Shown here piece by piece: positions 43,296-51,503 of a stretch of DNA of 64,000 bases; position 1 is the first letter of the stretch; every line of letters begins with the position of its first letter. The position numbers were made by a program, and so were the translations under genes. The DNA lies in NCBI GenBank assembly GCA_945829235.1, contig CALZUA010000009.1:48195-112194 (forward strand), read 5' to 3'. The notes beneath the pieces were generated by a model that worked only from the letters and a program-made list of their open reading frames with translations, did no database searches and was not told the DNA's origin. This DNA is from an uncultured Clostridia bacterium (lineage in GTDB: Bacteria; Bacillota; Clostridia; Oscillospirales; Ruminococcaceae).

Positions 43296-44819
43296 TCAAT
43301 TCTCCAAAATTTCCGCAGTCAAGTCAATCGTCATCACGGGCCGCACGCCAAAGCCCTCCAGCCCCGCGTAATAGCTCACAGTCGGCTCACCCTCATAGTA
43401 GCTGATGTTCGCGCAAAGGCACTCGCAGGCGGTTTCGCTGTTCGCGTCACGCAACCACCAGAAAAAGTCCTCGACATTATAGTTTTGGCAGTCAACCTTG
43501 TACCAGTTCGATTTGTCCTGTTCAACCGCCGCGGCTGTCGGCGTTGCGTACACGCTCACGTCCGCTTCATAGAGCCATTTCAGCTCGTTTTGCGAGAGCA
43601 GAAAAACCTTGTCCGAGGTTATCTTGCCCGCGGTATTTACCTTCGTTTCAACAATCGCGGCGCGCTCCTTTTCGGAAAAACCGTTCAGGAAGCCCGGCTC
43701 GGTGTGGTAGCCGTTTTTGTGCTCGGACATCGCCTGCGTTGTCGGCGCTTGCCCGCTGTAAGTCACGATTTCACGCGCGGAGTTGAGCCAAGTGCGGATA
43801 TTCGACATCTCCCAGCTGTTGTCGCCGCGGATTTGCCACTGAACCTCCTCAGGCAAATCGGTCGATTTCACACGCCAATAATCCTCGCCGTTCAGCTCGT
43901 TGAACGTGCCACATTCCGCCGCGTCAAACGCTTTCATCGTGAGAATTTTGTCCGAGATAACAACCGCCGTTTTCTTGTCCTCGGATATCTTTATCACGCG
44001 CCACTCGATGGCTTCGCCGTTGTAGTTGCCGAGCGTTATCCTCTCGCCAAGCTTCACCGTGAGCGGCTGTTTTTCGGGGTTGCTCTCGGACGAGGTGGGT
44101 GCTATAACCTCAGCTGAGGACTGTGTTGACGAGCTTGAAACCTCACTTTCAACCGATGAGGTTGACGAAGATGTTGTTGTTGACGAAGATGTTGTTGATG
44201 AAGATGAGGTTGATGAGGACGATGAAGTTGACGAGCTTTCGGTGCTCTCGGAAACGGTTTGCTCGGGTTCGGTTTTCGTGGGTTTTCTCGACAGGAAAAA
44301 TATCGCCAAAACCACTGTTGCCGCCAAAACCGCCACGGCTATTACCGAAATCAAAACCGTTTTATTGACCGAACCGCCGGATTTTTCGGGCTTGTTTTCC
44401 CCGACAACAATTTTTCGCGGTTCACCGTCAGCCTGCTCGGCGTACTCGGAAACCCGCTTCACGATTTCATCAAAATCCCTGCCGGGCTTGTCGTTTACCC
44501 ACTGGTGCGTCATCAGGAAATACTCGAGCGATTTGCTGAGCTGTACCTCCTCGAGCTTGTAGACAATTATCGTCTTTTTCTTGCTCACCGCGCGTTCAAC
44601 CTCTCGCAAAACGTGCGGGGAGCTGTTCGACGCCTCGGATAACAGCAAAACCATCATGTCCGAGCTGTCAAGACCGTTTATGATTTCCTCCGCGTACTCA
44701 AATCCCGAGCGAATGTCCCTCGGTGCAAGAAAACACGGAAAGCCGTTGTTCTCCAGCTTTCCGCAAAGTTCCTTTGCAAGCTCCGCGTTTTCAGATGAAT
44801 GTGAAATAAAAACACGCAT
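43296..44819 (-). CDS. Transmembrane TIR-domain protein with extracellular DUF6273
   Basis: This 507-residue protein has a cytosolic TIR domain (residues 1-~128: FISHSSENAELAKELCGKL, FLAPRDIRSG, LLLSEASNSSPHVLREVERAV with Glu73 in the NADase position), one membrane helix (~154-176), a Ser/Thr/Glu stalk (~186-245) and a C-terminal DUF6273 domain (~255-505). The last has GNYNGEAIEWRVIKI, TWLNSAREIV, DKVFLLSQNELKWL, the WWLRDANS strand and GVRPVM. It reads as an inside-out receptor: outer module, stalk, membrane helix, inner TIR effector. TIR NADases and DUF6273 proteins are each known; I do not know a described system with both. It starts after GGAG and ends one base before the DHH gene. Confidence 0.9.
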   Translation of the reverse strand: MRVFISHSSENAELAKELCGKLENNGFPCFLAPRDIRSGFEYAEEIINGLDSSDMMVLLLSEASNSSPHVLREVERAVSKKKTIIVYKLEEVQLSKSLEYFLMTHQWVNDKPGRDFDEIVKRVSEYAEQADGEPRKIVVGENKPEKSGGSVNKTVLISVIAVAVLAATVVLAIFFLSRKPTKTEPEQTVSESTESSSTSSSSSTSSSSTTSSSTTTSSSTSSVESEVSSSSTQSSAEVIAPTSSESNPEKQPLTVKLGERITLGNYNGEAIEWRVIKISEDKKTAVVISDKILTMKAFDAAECGTFNELNGEDYWRVKSTDLPEEVQWQIRGDNSWEMSNIRTWLNSAREIVTYSGQAPTTQAMSEHKNGYHTEPGFLNGFSEKERAAIVETKVNTAGKITSDKVFLLSQNELKWLYEADVSVYATPTAAAVEQDKSNWYKVDCQNYNVEDFFWWLRDANSETACECLCANISYYEGEPTVSYYAGLEGFGVRPVMTIDLTAEILEN

Positions 44820-44832
44820 AGATTACTCCAAA

Positions 44833-45636
44833 TTATGTATTTGTAAGGTTGGCGATTGCCGCCATCAGCATTTCCATATCAATCGGCTTGAGCAGGTAGC
44901 CGTTCGGTTTCAGCGACATAATCTCCTCAACCTTGCTCCGCTCGGATACTCCCGTCAGGAAGCACACGGGGATTTTCGCGTAATCCTCGTTTTCTTTCAG
45001 CTTGCGGTAAACGTCCGCGCCCGTCATTATCGGCATCTCGTAATCCAGCACAATCATATCAATCGGCTTGGTTGCGAGTATCTTCTCGACAAGCAGACCG
45101 TTTAGCGTCGCCGTAACCTCATATTTCTCCTCAAGCGCGTTCTTCAACAGCTTGAGCATATTTCGGTCATCGTCAACAACAAGTATGTGCTTCTTCTTGT
45201 TCGGCTCGGGCTGAGGTTCTTCGGGCATCGGTTCTTCGGGTTTAACATATGCCGCCTTTACCTTTTCTTCCTCGATAAACCGCAGAATACTCAGCACGAT
45301 GTTGTCCGAGGAAATCGGCCGCACAAGCGTGAGGTCAGCGAAATTCTCAAAGCCCTCGCTCTCAAGCTCCTCTATCGTTTCTTCCTTCGATACAATAACA
45401 ACCGGCGCGGAATTGTACTCGGGGCAGGTTCTCAGGCGCAAAATCTGCTCAACCGTGCCGTCATAAGCCGAGTCCACGAAACACAAAAACGCGTCGGGAT
45501 TGAACAGCTGAAAGTGCGCGGTCATATCTTTTATAACATCGGTTGTGCTCATACAGTCAAAATATTGCCCCGTGTAACCAAAGAAATCCTTCACCAACGA
45601 AAGGTTGTTCCCGTTAACCAAAAGCTTGAATTTCAT
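44833..45636 (-). CDS. Double-receiver response regulator without output domain
   Basis: This 267-residue protein has an N-terminal receiver-like fold (residues 1-~120; LLVNGNNLSLVKDFF, DAFLCFVDSA, VVIVSKEE) that lacks the paired acidic residues, a Glu/Pro-rich linker (KPEEPMPEEPQPEPN), and a complete C-terminal receiver (~145-267). The latter has HILVVDDDRNML, the phospho-acceptor Asp in IVLDYEMP, LTG and the Lys in YLLKPID. No DNA-binding or enzyme domain follows, so it probably acts by protein contact. The ATG at 45636 has GGGAGGA eight bases before it; an extension to 45678 has none. It is the first gene of the TIR/DHH operon, with a promoter at 45706-45734. Confidence 0.88.
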   Translation of the reverse strand: MKFKLLVNGNNLSLVKDFFGYTGQYFDCMSTTDVIKDMTAHFQLFNPDAFLCFVDSAYDGTVEQILRLRTCPEYNSAPVVIVSKEETIEELESEGFENFADLTLVRPISSDNIVLSILRFIEEEKVKAAYVKPEEPMPEEPQPEPNKKKHILVVDDDRNMLKLLKNALEEKYEVTATLNGLLVEKILATKPIDMIVLDYEMPIMTGADVYRKLKENEDYAKIPVCFLTGVSERSKVEEIMSLKPNGYLLKPIDMEMLMAAIANLTNT

Positions 45637-45705
45637 ATTGCTGTCCTCCCGATATCCAAAAATTACCAATTTCGACATTTTTCGCTATTTTACTATTATA
45701 AATAC

Positions 45706-45734
45706 ATTTTAGCACAAAACGGTGAATATGTCAA
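45706..45734 (-). promoter_or_regulatory. Promoter of the receiver-TIR-DHH operon
   Basis: On the minus strand, TTGACA (45729-45734) and TAAAAT (45706-45711) are 17 bases apart. The 311-base gap to the divergent PadR gene otherwise shows AT-rich sequence. Confidence 0.75.
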
Positions 45735-45882
45735 CTAAATTCCGCTATATTGATTATCAATTCCCAAAAACTTTTTTGATTTTTATTTGATATCTCGGGG
45801 ATAATTGCCAAAAAACTGTGGTTTTGTGCAATATGTTCAAGAAAAAGCGTGAAATTTGTTGATTTTTTGTACAAAAAATACC

Positions 45883-45911
45883 TTGCAAAACAATGTACCT
45901 TGTGGTAGAAT
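45883..45911 (+). promoter_or_regulatory. Promoter of the PadR/HAAS/DUF4097 operon
   Basis: TTGCAA (45883-45888) and TAGAAT (45906-45911) are 17 bases apart, ~37 bases before the PadR ATG. An ATGTACC within the spacer resembles half of a PadR site. Confidence 0.65.
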
Positions 45912-45947
45912 AAGATTACAGAAAAAACCAAGACGGGAGGGACAAAG

Positions 45948-46283
45948 ATGAATTCCCAAATGAAACGAGGTACGCTGGAAATGTGCGCGCTGTCGGTGGT
46001 TAGCCGCGGCGATTGCTACGGATACGAGCTGGTGAACCGCATTTCCAAGTGTATGGAAATAACCGAGGGGACGATTTACCCGCTGATGAAAAGACTTAAG
46101 GACTCGGGGCTTATCGACAGCTACATTGTCGAGTCAAACGAGGGCCCGCCAAGAAAATACTACAAACTAACCGAGGCGGGAAGCGAGGAGCTTGCCCGAT
46201 TGACCGAGGAATGGTTTGATTTTACGCAAAGCATAGACAGGCTTTTGAAAGGGGAGTTTGGTAATTATGACAGCGAACAATAA
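45948..46283 (+). CDS. PadR family transcriptional regulator
   Basis: This 111-residue winged-helix protein follows the PadR-like pattern MKRGTLEMCALSVV, YGYELVNRI, TEGTIYPLMKRLKDSGLI and GPPRKYYKLTEAG. It is the short (subfamily 2) type with one C-terminal helix for dimers. Such regulators usually repress their own operon, and the next gene encodes a HAAS/DUF1700 protein that is the common partner of this kind of PadR. The ATG is preceded by GGGAGGGA. It overlaps the next gene by 17 bases. Confidence 0.94.
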   Translation: MNSQMKRGTLEMCALSVVSRGDCYGYELVNRISKCMEITEGTIYPLMKRLKDSGLIDSYIVESNEGPPRKYYKLTEAGSEELARLTEEWFDFTQSIDRLLKGEFGNYDSEQ

Positions 46284-47493
46284 GGAGGAATTTTTCTCGC
46301 TTCTTGAATATGAGCTGAAGAGAATAGGCGTGGAGAATTTCGATGAGATAAAGGGTGACTTTGAACAGCATTTCGCGGATAGTCTGGAACAGGGTATTCC
46401 CGAGGAGGAAACCGCGTTTAAGCTCGGCGATGTAAAGGAGATTGCGAGGAATTATCTCAACCTCGAAAGCTCGCGGCTCAACAGCATCATCGCCCGCGAT
46501 ATCGAAAACACCGGCAAAAAGGTTAGCCTCACAAAGCCCGGGCATAGCGTTCCCGCGGATTTGTCGCTGATGAACGGGCGCGATATTCAAAACACGGACT
46601 GCGTTCGCGAGTACACTCCCGAGCATATCTCCGAGGAAATTTATCCGAACCGCGACGGCTCCGCAGACAATTCACAAGCTAATTCAAACGTCACTACGCT
46701 TCCCAACTCTTATTTCACCAACAGCTCAAATACAAATTCAACCACAAGCTCCGATAATAATTCCAACACCGGCTTCACCACAAATTCCAACACCGGCTTC
46801 ACCACAAATTCAGCCTCGGATAACAGCTCGAACGCAGTTGCCGACGCGTTCTCAAACGCGGGTAAGGCAATCGGCGAAGCGGCAAAGGTAACCGGTCAGG
46901 CACTCGCCGAGGCTTTCGGCAAAAACGGCGTTAAGGGCGCGGTTATCAACGCGGGTAAAACTACCGCAGACGCTGTAAAAACCGCCGGTCAAACCGCCGC
47001 AGATGCCGTGAAAAAGGCAACCCACAAGCACGACAACTCAGTTCCCACACCCAACGATGATTTCCGCGAGAACACAAATTCTTCGCGAAACGGGACAATC
47101 CCCGAGGGTGCGGCTTCCGGCAAGGGCAAAAAGTCCAAGAACGCTTTCACGTTCGAGAGCATCAAGGGCAAAGACCCGAACGTCAACGGCGGCAAGCTCA
47201 TCGGTGCAATCATTATGGATTTGCTGTTGTGGAGCTGGCTTGTACCGCTGATTATCTCGGGTATCGTGGCGCTTTTCAGCTTCGGTCTCGGTTTTATCGT
47301 TCAAAACGGCGTAGGCGCGTTCTCGGGCAGCTTCGGCTTCGGTTATCACACCATAAGCAGAATTTTCCTCGGTATCGGCTTCTGCGGACTCGGCGGAATA
47401 CTGATTTCCATTTCAGTCAACCTTGTTAAGCCTTTGATAGGTCTGTTCAAGCACATCGGTATGCTTCACGTCAAGGCTATCTACGATATATAA
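46267..47493 (+). CDS. HAAS/DUF1700 domain membrane protein
   Basis: This 408-residue protein has an N-terminal HAAS/DUF1700 helical domain (residues ~5-75: FFSLLEYELKRIGV, DYFEQHF-like and EEETAFKLGDVKEIARNYL). A long Asn/Ser/Thr-rich linker with the duplicated TGFTTNSN motif and an Ala-rich amphipathic stretch (residues ~195-260) follow. The C terminus has two hydrophobic segments (~320-350 and ~360-385). HAAS domains are thought to pair with PadR-type regulators and signal from the membrane. The start at 46267 is inside the padR gene; GGGGAG lies ten bases upstream. Confidence 0.85.
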   Translation: MTANNKEEFFSLLEYELKRIGVENFDEIKGDFEQHFADSLEQGIPEEETAFKLGDVKEIARNYLNLESSRLNSIIARDIENTGKKVSLTKPGHSVPADLSLMNGRDIQNTDCVREYTPEHISEEIYPNRDGSADNSQANSNVTTLPNSYFTNSSNTNSTTSSDNNSNTGFTTNSNTGFTTNSASDNSSNAVADAFSNAGKAIGEAAKVTGQALAEAFGKNGVKGAVINAGKTTADAVKTAGQTAADAVKKATHKHDNSVPTPNDDFRENTNSSRNGTIPEGAASGKGKKSKNAFTFESIKGKDPNVNGGKLIGAIIMDLLLWSWLVPLIISGIVALFSFGLGFIVQNGVGAFSGSFGFGYHTISRIFLGIGFCGLGGILISISVNLVKPLIGLFKHIGMLHVKAIYDI

Positions 47494-47506
47494 AGGGGTG
47501 AAACAA

Positions 47507-48541
47507 ATGGAGAAAAAATTATTCGGATTCTTTATTCCGCTCTGCATTATCGGATTTCTCGGATTTTGGATTTCCACGATGTTCTTTGGGACAGTTCCCA
47601 TCACCGAATACGGAGTTTTCTCGGTTAAGGACAGCGGCGAAAACAGCTGGAGTTTTACCCGTTCGTTAAAAAGCGAAAACTTTTCCGCAGAAATGATTGC
47701 AAACCCGAATATCGAGCTGTATCTCGCCGATGTACACGCTGTTGTGGAATCGTATAACGGTGTTAATATCAACGTAGAAGTAAAAAATACGAGCAACAGC
47801 CAGATTAAGGTCACTCTTAACCGCCTCGGTGATGATACCACCTCAATCAGGATAGAAAACGACTCAATCTTCAACTTTGGCTTCGGGCTGTTTAACATCA
47901 ACTTTGGCGGCTTTGACGGCGGAAGTATCAATAGAAAACAGGTTGTTATCAAAGTTCCGAACAAGTTTTATGACAATGTGAAAATTGTTCAAGGCTCGGG
48001 AAAATCCGAAATTAACGGCATAGATGCATACAAGAACGACATAGATATAGGTTCGGGAGAGTTCTCGTTCAGCAAGAACAAGAATTTCACTTCCGATTCA
48101 TTCAATATTGATTTAGGCTCCGGTAAGGCAACCTTTACTGGTATGGCGGCGAAAAAATACGATATCGACATCGGCTCCGGAGAACTTAACGCTTCGGGTA
48201 TCAGAGGAACCGGCGATATCGATATGGGAAGCGGCAACGCGCACCTCTCCTTTGACGAATCACCGAAGGGCAGCCTTGATATGGGCAGCGGTTATATGAA
48301 AATGGAGCTACCCTATATCGCAATGACAACATTCAAGTTTGACATCGGCTCGGGTACGGTTGAAATTAACACGGAGAAAGAAATATTGCTTTTCGGACAT
48401 CTCGGCGCAAAGGAATATCAATTCGGCTATATTACCCCGTCTGCCGAGTTTAGCATCGGGCTCGGCTCCGGCAAGGTTGATATCGGTTATCAAGGCTTCA
48501 CGCCGGGCGCTGTGTCGAGCCAGACTTCTTACGCTAACTAA
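47507..48541 (+). CDS. Membrane-anchored DUF4097-type beta-helix protein
   Basis: This 344-residue protein has an N-terminal membrane helix (residues ~5-28, IPLCIIGFLGFWISTMFF) and a long repetitive beta-rich outer part. The repeat unit is about 20 residues with the phrase D(I/L/M)GSG: DIDIGSGEFSF, DLGSGKATFTG, DIGSGELNASG, DMGSGNAHLS, DMGSGYMKME and DIGSGTVEIN. This is the right-handed beta-helix pattern of the DUF4097/adhesin-like family. It probably sits on the outer face of the membrane. The start is ATG 47507 after AAAGGGGTG. It is the third gene of the PadR operon. Confidence 0.82.
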   Translation: MEKKLFGFFIPLCIIGFLGFWISTMFFGTVPITEYGVFSVKDSGENSWSFTRSLKSENFSAEMIANPNIELYLADVHAVVESYNGVNINVEVKNTSNSQIKVTLNRLGDDTTSIRIENDSIFNFGFGLFNINFGGFDGGSINRKQVVIKVPNKFYDNVKIVQGSGKSEINGIDAYKNDIDIGSGEFSFSKNKNFTSDSFNIDLGSGKATFTGMAAKKYDIDIGSGELNASGIRGTGDIDMGSGNAHLSFDESPKGSLDMGSGYMKMELPYIAMTTFKFDIGSGTVEINTEKEILLFGHLGAKEYQFGYITPSAEFSIGLGSGKVDIGYQGFTPGAVSSQTSYAN

Positions 48542-48591
48542 AACATTGACTAATCAACAGATAAAATTCATTTAACGAAAGGAAAATTGCT

Positions 48592-49428
48592 ATGGAAAAA
48601 CAGGTCTACAAGTTCACAAACGAAATCGAACAAATCAAGATTTCCGCGCTCTCGGCAAAGCTTGTCGTAACCGCGCACGATGAGGATTTTATCCTCGCGG
48701 AATACGACAACCCCAAGGACAATCCCAAGTTCTGCGCGGTTTTGCAGGACAAAAAGCTCATCTTCAAGGAGGAGGCTTCTTTCTTCGGACTGTTCAGCAA
48801 GCCCACTGAGGAATACACAATCAGCGTTTTTCTCCCGAGAAAAGCGTTCGATAAAATCGAAATCTCCACGGCAAGCGGCGGCGCCGATATCAAGGACGCG
48901 CAGGCTAATGTCTTTGAGCTGGCAACCGCTTCGGGCGATATCAACGCTTCGGGTACTTTCGCGGATATCAAGCTGAAATCAGCTTCGGGGAATGTCACCT
49001 TTGTCAACAACTCCGAAATTCCAGCAAAGTCGCTCAAGGTATCGACAGCTTCGGGGAATGTTGACGTAACAGCGCCCGCGGAGAGCTACTCGCTCACCTG
49101 CATTTCGGGAAAAACCGTCTACAACAACGCTTGCGGAGCGGGAAATATCTCGATAACCTCAGGTAGTGTTGACGTGAATTACACCGAGTGGAACAGCGCG
49201 CTTTCGGTTAATGTTGTAAGCGGTAAGGCGAACATCACAGTTCCCGATGACAGCGCCGCGGAGCTTTCGTTCAACGGAGCTTCGGGTGTGCTCAAGACCG
49301 ATATCGGCGGCGAAAAGGGCAAGCTGATGAACATCGGCAGAGGTACAAGCGGGACGCTCGGCTCGGGCAATGTGCAGAAGCTCAACGTAAAGCTCACCTC
49401 GGGCACGGTTGTTGTTGCGAGAGCGTAA
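48592..49428 (+). CDS. DUF4097 family beta-helix protein, soluble
   Basis: This 278-residue protein has the DUF4097 fold: YKFTNEIEQIKISALSAKL, EYTISVFLPRKAFDKIEISTASGGADI and then repeated TASG units (ATASGDINAS, KSASGNVTF, STASGNVDV, TSGSVDV, VSGKANITV, GASGVLKTDIGG). It has neither a signal peptide nor a membrane helix, in contrast to the preceding gene. It is the last gene of the PadR operon. The role is unknown; members appear in operons that sense envelope or temperature stress. The ATG is preceded by GAAAGGA. Confidence 0.82.
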   Translation: MEKQVYKFTNEIEQIKISALSAKLVVTAHDEDFILAEYDNPKDNPKFCAVLQDKKLIFKEEASFFGLFSKPTEEYTISVFLPRKAFDKIEISTASGGADIKDAQANVFELATASGDINASGTFADIKLKSASGNVTFVNNSEIPAKSLKVSTASGNVDVTAPAESYSLTCISGKTVYNNACGAGNISITSGSVDVNYTEWNSALSVNVVSGKANITVPDDSAAELSFNGASGVLKTDIGGEKGKLMNIGRGTSGTLGSGNVQKLNVKLTSGTVVVARA

Positions 49429-49431
49429 CAA

Positions 49432-49472
49432 GGCAAACACGGCGCGAAAAGCCGCATTTTCCGCGCCGTTTG
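49432..49472 (+). terminator. Terminator of the PadR operon
   Basis: GCAAAC-CGGCGCG pairs with CGCGCCG-TTTGC around a short loop containing GCCGCATTTT. The T run is weak, so confidence is moderate. Confidence 0.55.
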
Positions 49473-49558
49473 CAATGCCGCGAGCACTCTTCCTCCCAAT
49501 AATACTTTCGCACATTCCCGCCTCAGTTCCACATAATTTCTCAAATCCGCGGCATATA

Positions 49559-49592
49559 AAAAATCCCCGTCATTTCGATGGGGATTTTCGTT
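49559..49592. terminator. Bidirectional terminator before smsB
   Basis: AAAATCCCC pairs with GGGGATTTT, followed on the plus strand by CGTTATTTT. It lies between the convergent PadR operon and smsB. Confidence 0.75.
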
Positions 49593-49640
49593 ATTTTTAG
49601 CAAAGCTGCAATCAAGCACCGCGACGCGATAATTTCAGCC

Positions 49641-50579
49641 TTACTTCAAGAACCCGCTTATAATCTTCTCCTCGGCTTCTTCACGCGTCAACCCGAGCGA
49701 ACACAGCTTCAACAGCTGTTCACCCGCGATTTTTCCAATCGCCGCTTCGTGTATCAGCTCCGCGTCAACGTTGCTCGCATTCAACGCCGGCTGAGCGTCC
49801 ACCCTGCCGTTCTCCGCAATAATCGCGTCACAAGCCGAATGTCCCGTGCAACGATTGTTCCCCTCGACAACACTATAAAACGCCTGATGCGAGTTCCCCC
49901 GCGCAACCGACCGCGACACCAAATCTGCGCCGCTGTCCTCGCCGTTCAGCTTCACGCTGAATTTCGTCACAGCCTCCTCCGCATTGTCCGTCATAATCCT
50001 CTCGCGCACGATAATCTTCGCGCCCGCCGCAAGCTCCGCGCTCGTCGTTCTCGTCGAACGGTCAACACCGCCGAGCTGAATTGTGTCCATCTCCAGCCGC
50101 GAGTTGTCCTTTAAATAACACTCCGTCACCGGGTCAATCTTTTTCAGACCTTTTCCCTCACCCGTGCCGATATGCTTTTCCTTGTACAAAACAGAAGCGC
50201 CCTCGTCAAGGAAAAATCTGTGAATACCGTTATGCCGCGCGTCCTCTTCACCCTCGTTGTGTACACCGCACCCCGCGACTATCACAACATCGGCGTTTTT
50301 TCCGATATGAAAATCGTTGTACACAAGGTCGTCAACCGCCGTATGCGTCACGCAAGCGGGAATGTAAACCGTCTCGCCCTTTGTGTTCGGCTTTACGATT
50401 ATGTCAATTCCGGGCTTGTCGGATTTCGGCGCAATCGTGATGTTCTCGGACGACTGCCGTCCCGCGCAGGCGCTGTCCTCACGGATATTGTAAGCGCCCT
50501 TGAAGCCCTCGTTTATATCGTAATCGGAAATGATTTTCAACATTCCCGCCGTGATATCGTTAAAACTGTTCTCCATCAT
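49641..50579 (-). CDS. SufB/SmsB-like Fe-S scaffold protein
   Basis: This ~313-residue member of the SufB/SufD family is half the length of classical SufB (~470). It has the beta-helix core (TVYIPACVTHTAVDDLVYND, DDARHNGIHRFFLDEGASV) and the C-terminal SRSVARGNSHQAFYS, HSACDAI and AELIHEAAIGKI parts. Together with the SufC ATPase it forms the two-gene minimal SUF system (SmsCB) described in archaea and clostridia, which has no SufD, SufS or SufU. It builds Fe-S clusters in the cytosol. The ATG at 50579 follows AGAGG by five bases; 50597 has no ribosome site. Confidence 0.88.
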   Translation of the reverse strand: MMENSFNDITAGMLKIISDYDINEGFKGAYNIREDSACAGRQSSENITIAPKSDKPGIDIIVKPNTKGETVYIPACVTHTAVDDLVYNDFHIGKNADVVIVAGCGVHNEGEEDARHNGIHRFFLDEGASVLYKEKHIGTGEGKGLKKIDPVTECYLKDNSRLEMDTIQLGGVDRSTRTTSAELAAGAKIIVRERIMTDNAEEAVTKFSVKLNGEDSGADLVSRSVARGNSHQAFYSVVEGNNRCTGHSACDAIIAENGRVDAQPALNASNVDAELIHEAAIGKIAGEQLLKLCSLGLTREEAEEKIISGFLK

Positions 50580-50599
50580 CTTTACCTCTTGCATCAAAT

Positions 50600-51310
50600 T
50601 CAGCCGCGTTTCGGGCAGGAACAGGTGTACTCGCCCGCCAGAAGCTGAGGAAGAATTTCCTCTCTCGGTCCCGAAATTCTGATTTTTCCGTCCGCGATAA
50701 CAACAATTTCATCGGCAATTTTCAGAATACGCTCTTGGTGAGAAATAACAATCAGCTCGCCCTCGTTCTTGGAACGGATTTCCTCAAACGTTTCCACAAG
50801 CCGCGAAAAGCTCCACAAATCAATTCCCGCCTCAGGCTCATCAAAAACGGACAGCTTCGCTTTTCTCGCAAGAACGGTTGCAATCTCGATACGCTTTGCC
50901 TCGCCGCCCGAAAGCGCCGCGTTCATCTCGCGGTCAATGTACTCCTCGGCGCAAAGCCCGACTTTTCCGAGCAAATCGCAAAGCGAGGTGTATTTCATAT
51001 TCTCGCCGGCGGCAAGCTCCAGCAAATCACGCACGGTTATTCCCTTGAACCGCACGGGTTGCTGAAACGCGTAGGCAACGCCCTTTTTCGCGCGGTCGGT
51101 AACCGAAAGTCCCGTTATGTCCTCGCCGTCAAGGAGGATTTTACCCGATGTCGGCGTTTCAACTCCCGCAATCAGCTTCGCAAGCGTTGTTTTTCCGCCG
51201 CCGTTCGGTCCCGTAACAACCGTAAGCCCGCCCTTTGTCTTGAACGAAACGCCGTTTATTATCCCGTCGCCGCTCGGCAGACTCCATTTCAAATCCTGTA
51301 TCTCAAGCAA
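50600..51310 (-). CDS. sufC: SufC/SmsC Fe-S assembly ATPase
   Basis: This 236-residue ABC-type ATPase has the P-loop GPNGGGKTTL (residue ~35), signature LSGGEAKRIEIA (~150), Walker B SVFDEPEAGIDLWS (~168) and switch His in VISHQER. The EPEAGIDLWS element is specific to SufC of SUF systems, not to transporters. No transmembrane partner is nearby. With the SufB-like protein it forms the minimal SmsCB machine. Transcription starts at the promoter at 51356-51384. A C-terminal CSCP pattern may help bind metal. Confidence 0.94.
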   Translation of the reverse strand: MLEIQDLKWSLPSGDGIINGVSFKTKGGLTVVTGPNGGGKTTLAKLIAGVETPTSGKILLDGEDITGLSVTDRAKKGVAYAFQQPVRFKGITVRDLLELAAGENMKYTSLCDLLGKVGLCAEEYIDREMNAALSGGEAKRIEIATVLARKAKLSVFDEPEAGIDLWSFSRLVETFEEIRSKNEGELIVISHQERILKIADEIVVIADGKIRISGPREEILPQLLAGEYTCSCPKRG

Positions 51311-51355
51311 AATTTTCAGCTCGCTTTCTGTTGATTTATAAAAAATTACCTATAT

Positions 51356-51384
51356 ATTGTATCACATTTGCCGAAAAATGTCAA
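51356..51384 (-). promoter_or_regulatory. Promoter of the smsC-smsB operon
   Basis: On the minus strand, TTGACA (51379-51384) and TACAAT (51356-51361) are 17 bases apart. An inverted repeat with arms 51452-51460 and 51496-51504 (GTTGCCGCC) lies further out, next to the hydrolase stop. Confidence 0.75.
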
Positions 51385-51503
51385 CTATTACAGTACGATA
51401 AAACGACAATTGTTCGCAGGCTCTGCCAAAATGCATAAAATCTCGGCGAGCGTTGCCGCCAAAAGTGCAATCGAGAGTGTTCGCCGAAATCGCGCGGCGG
51501 CAA

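Noticed and set aside
46222..46626. Minus-strand ORF over the PadR-HAAS junction
   Set aside because: Both plus-strand genes are well supported.
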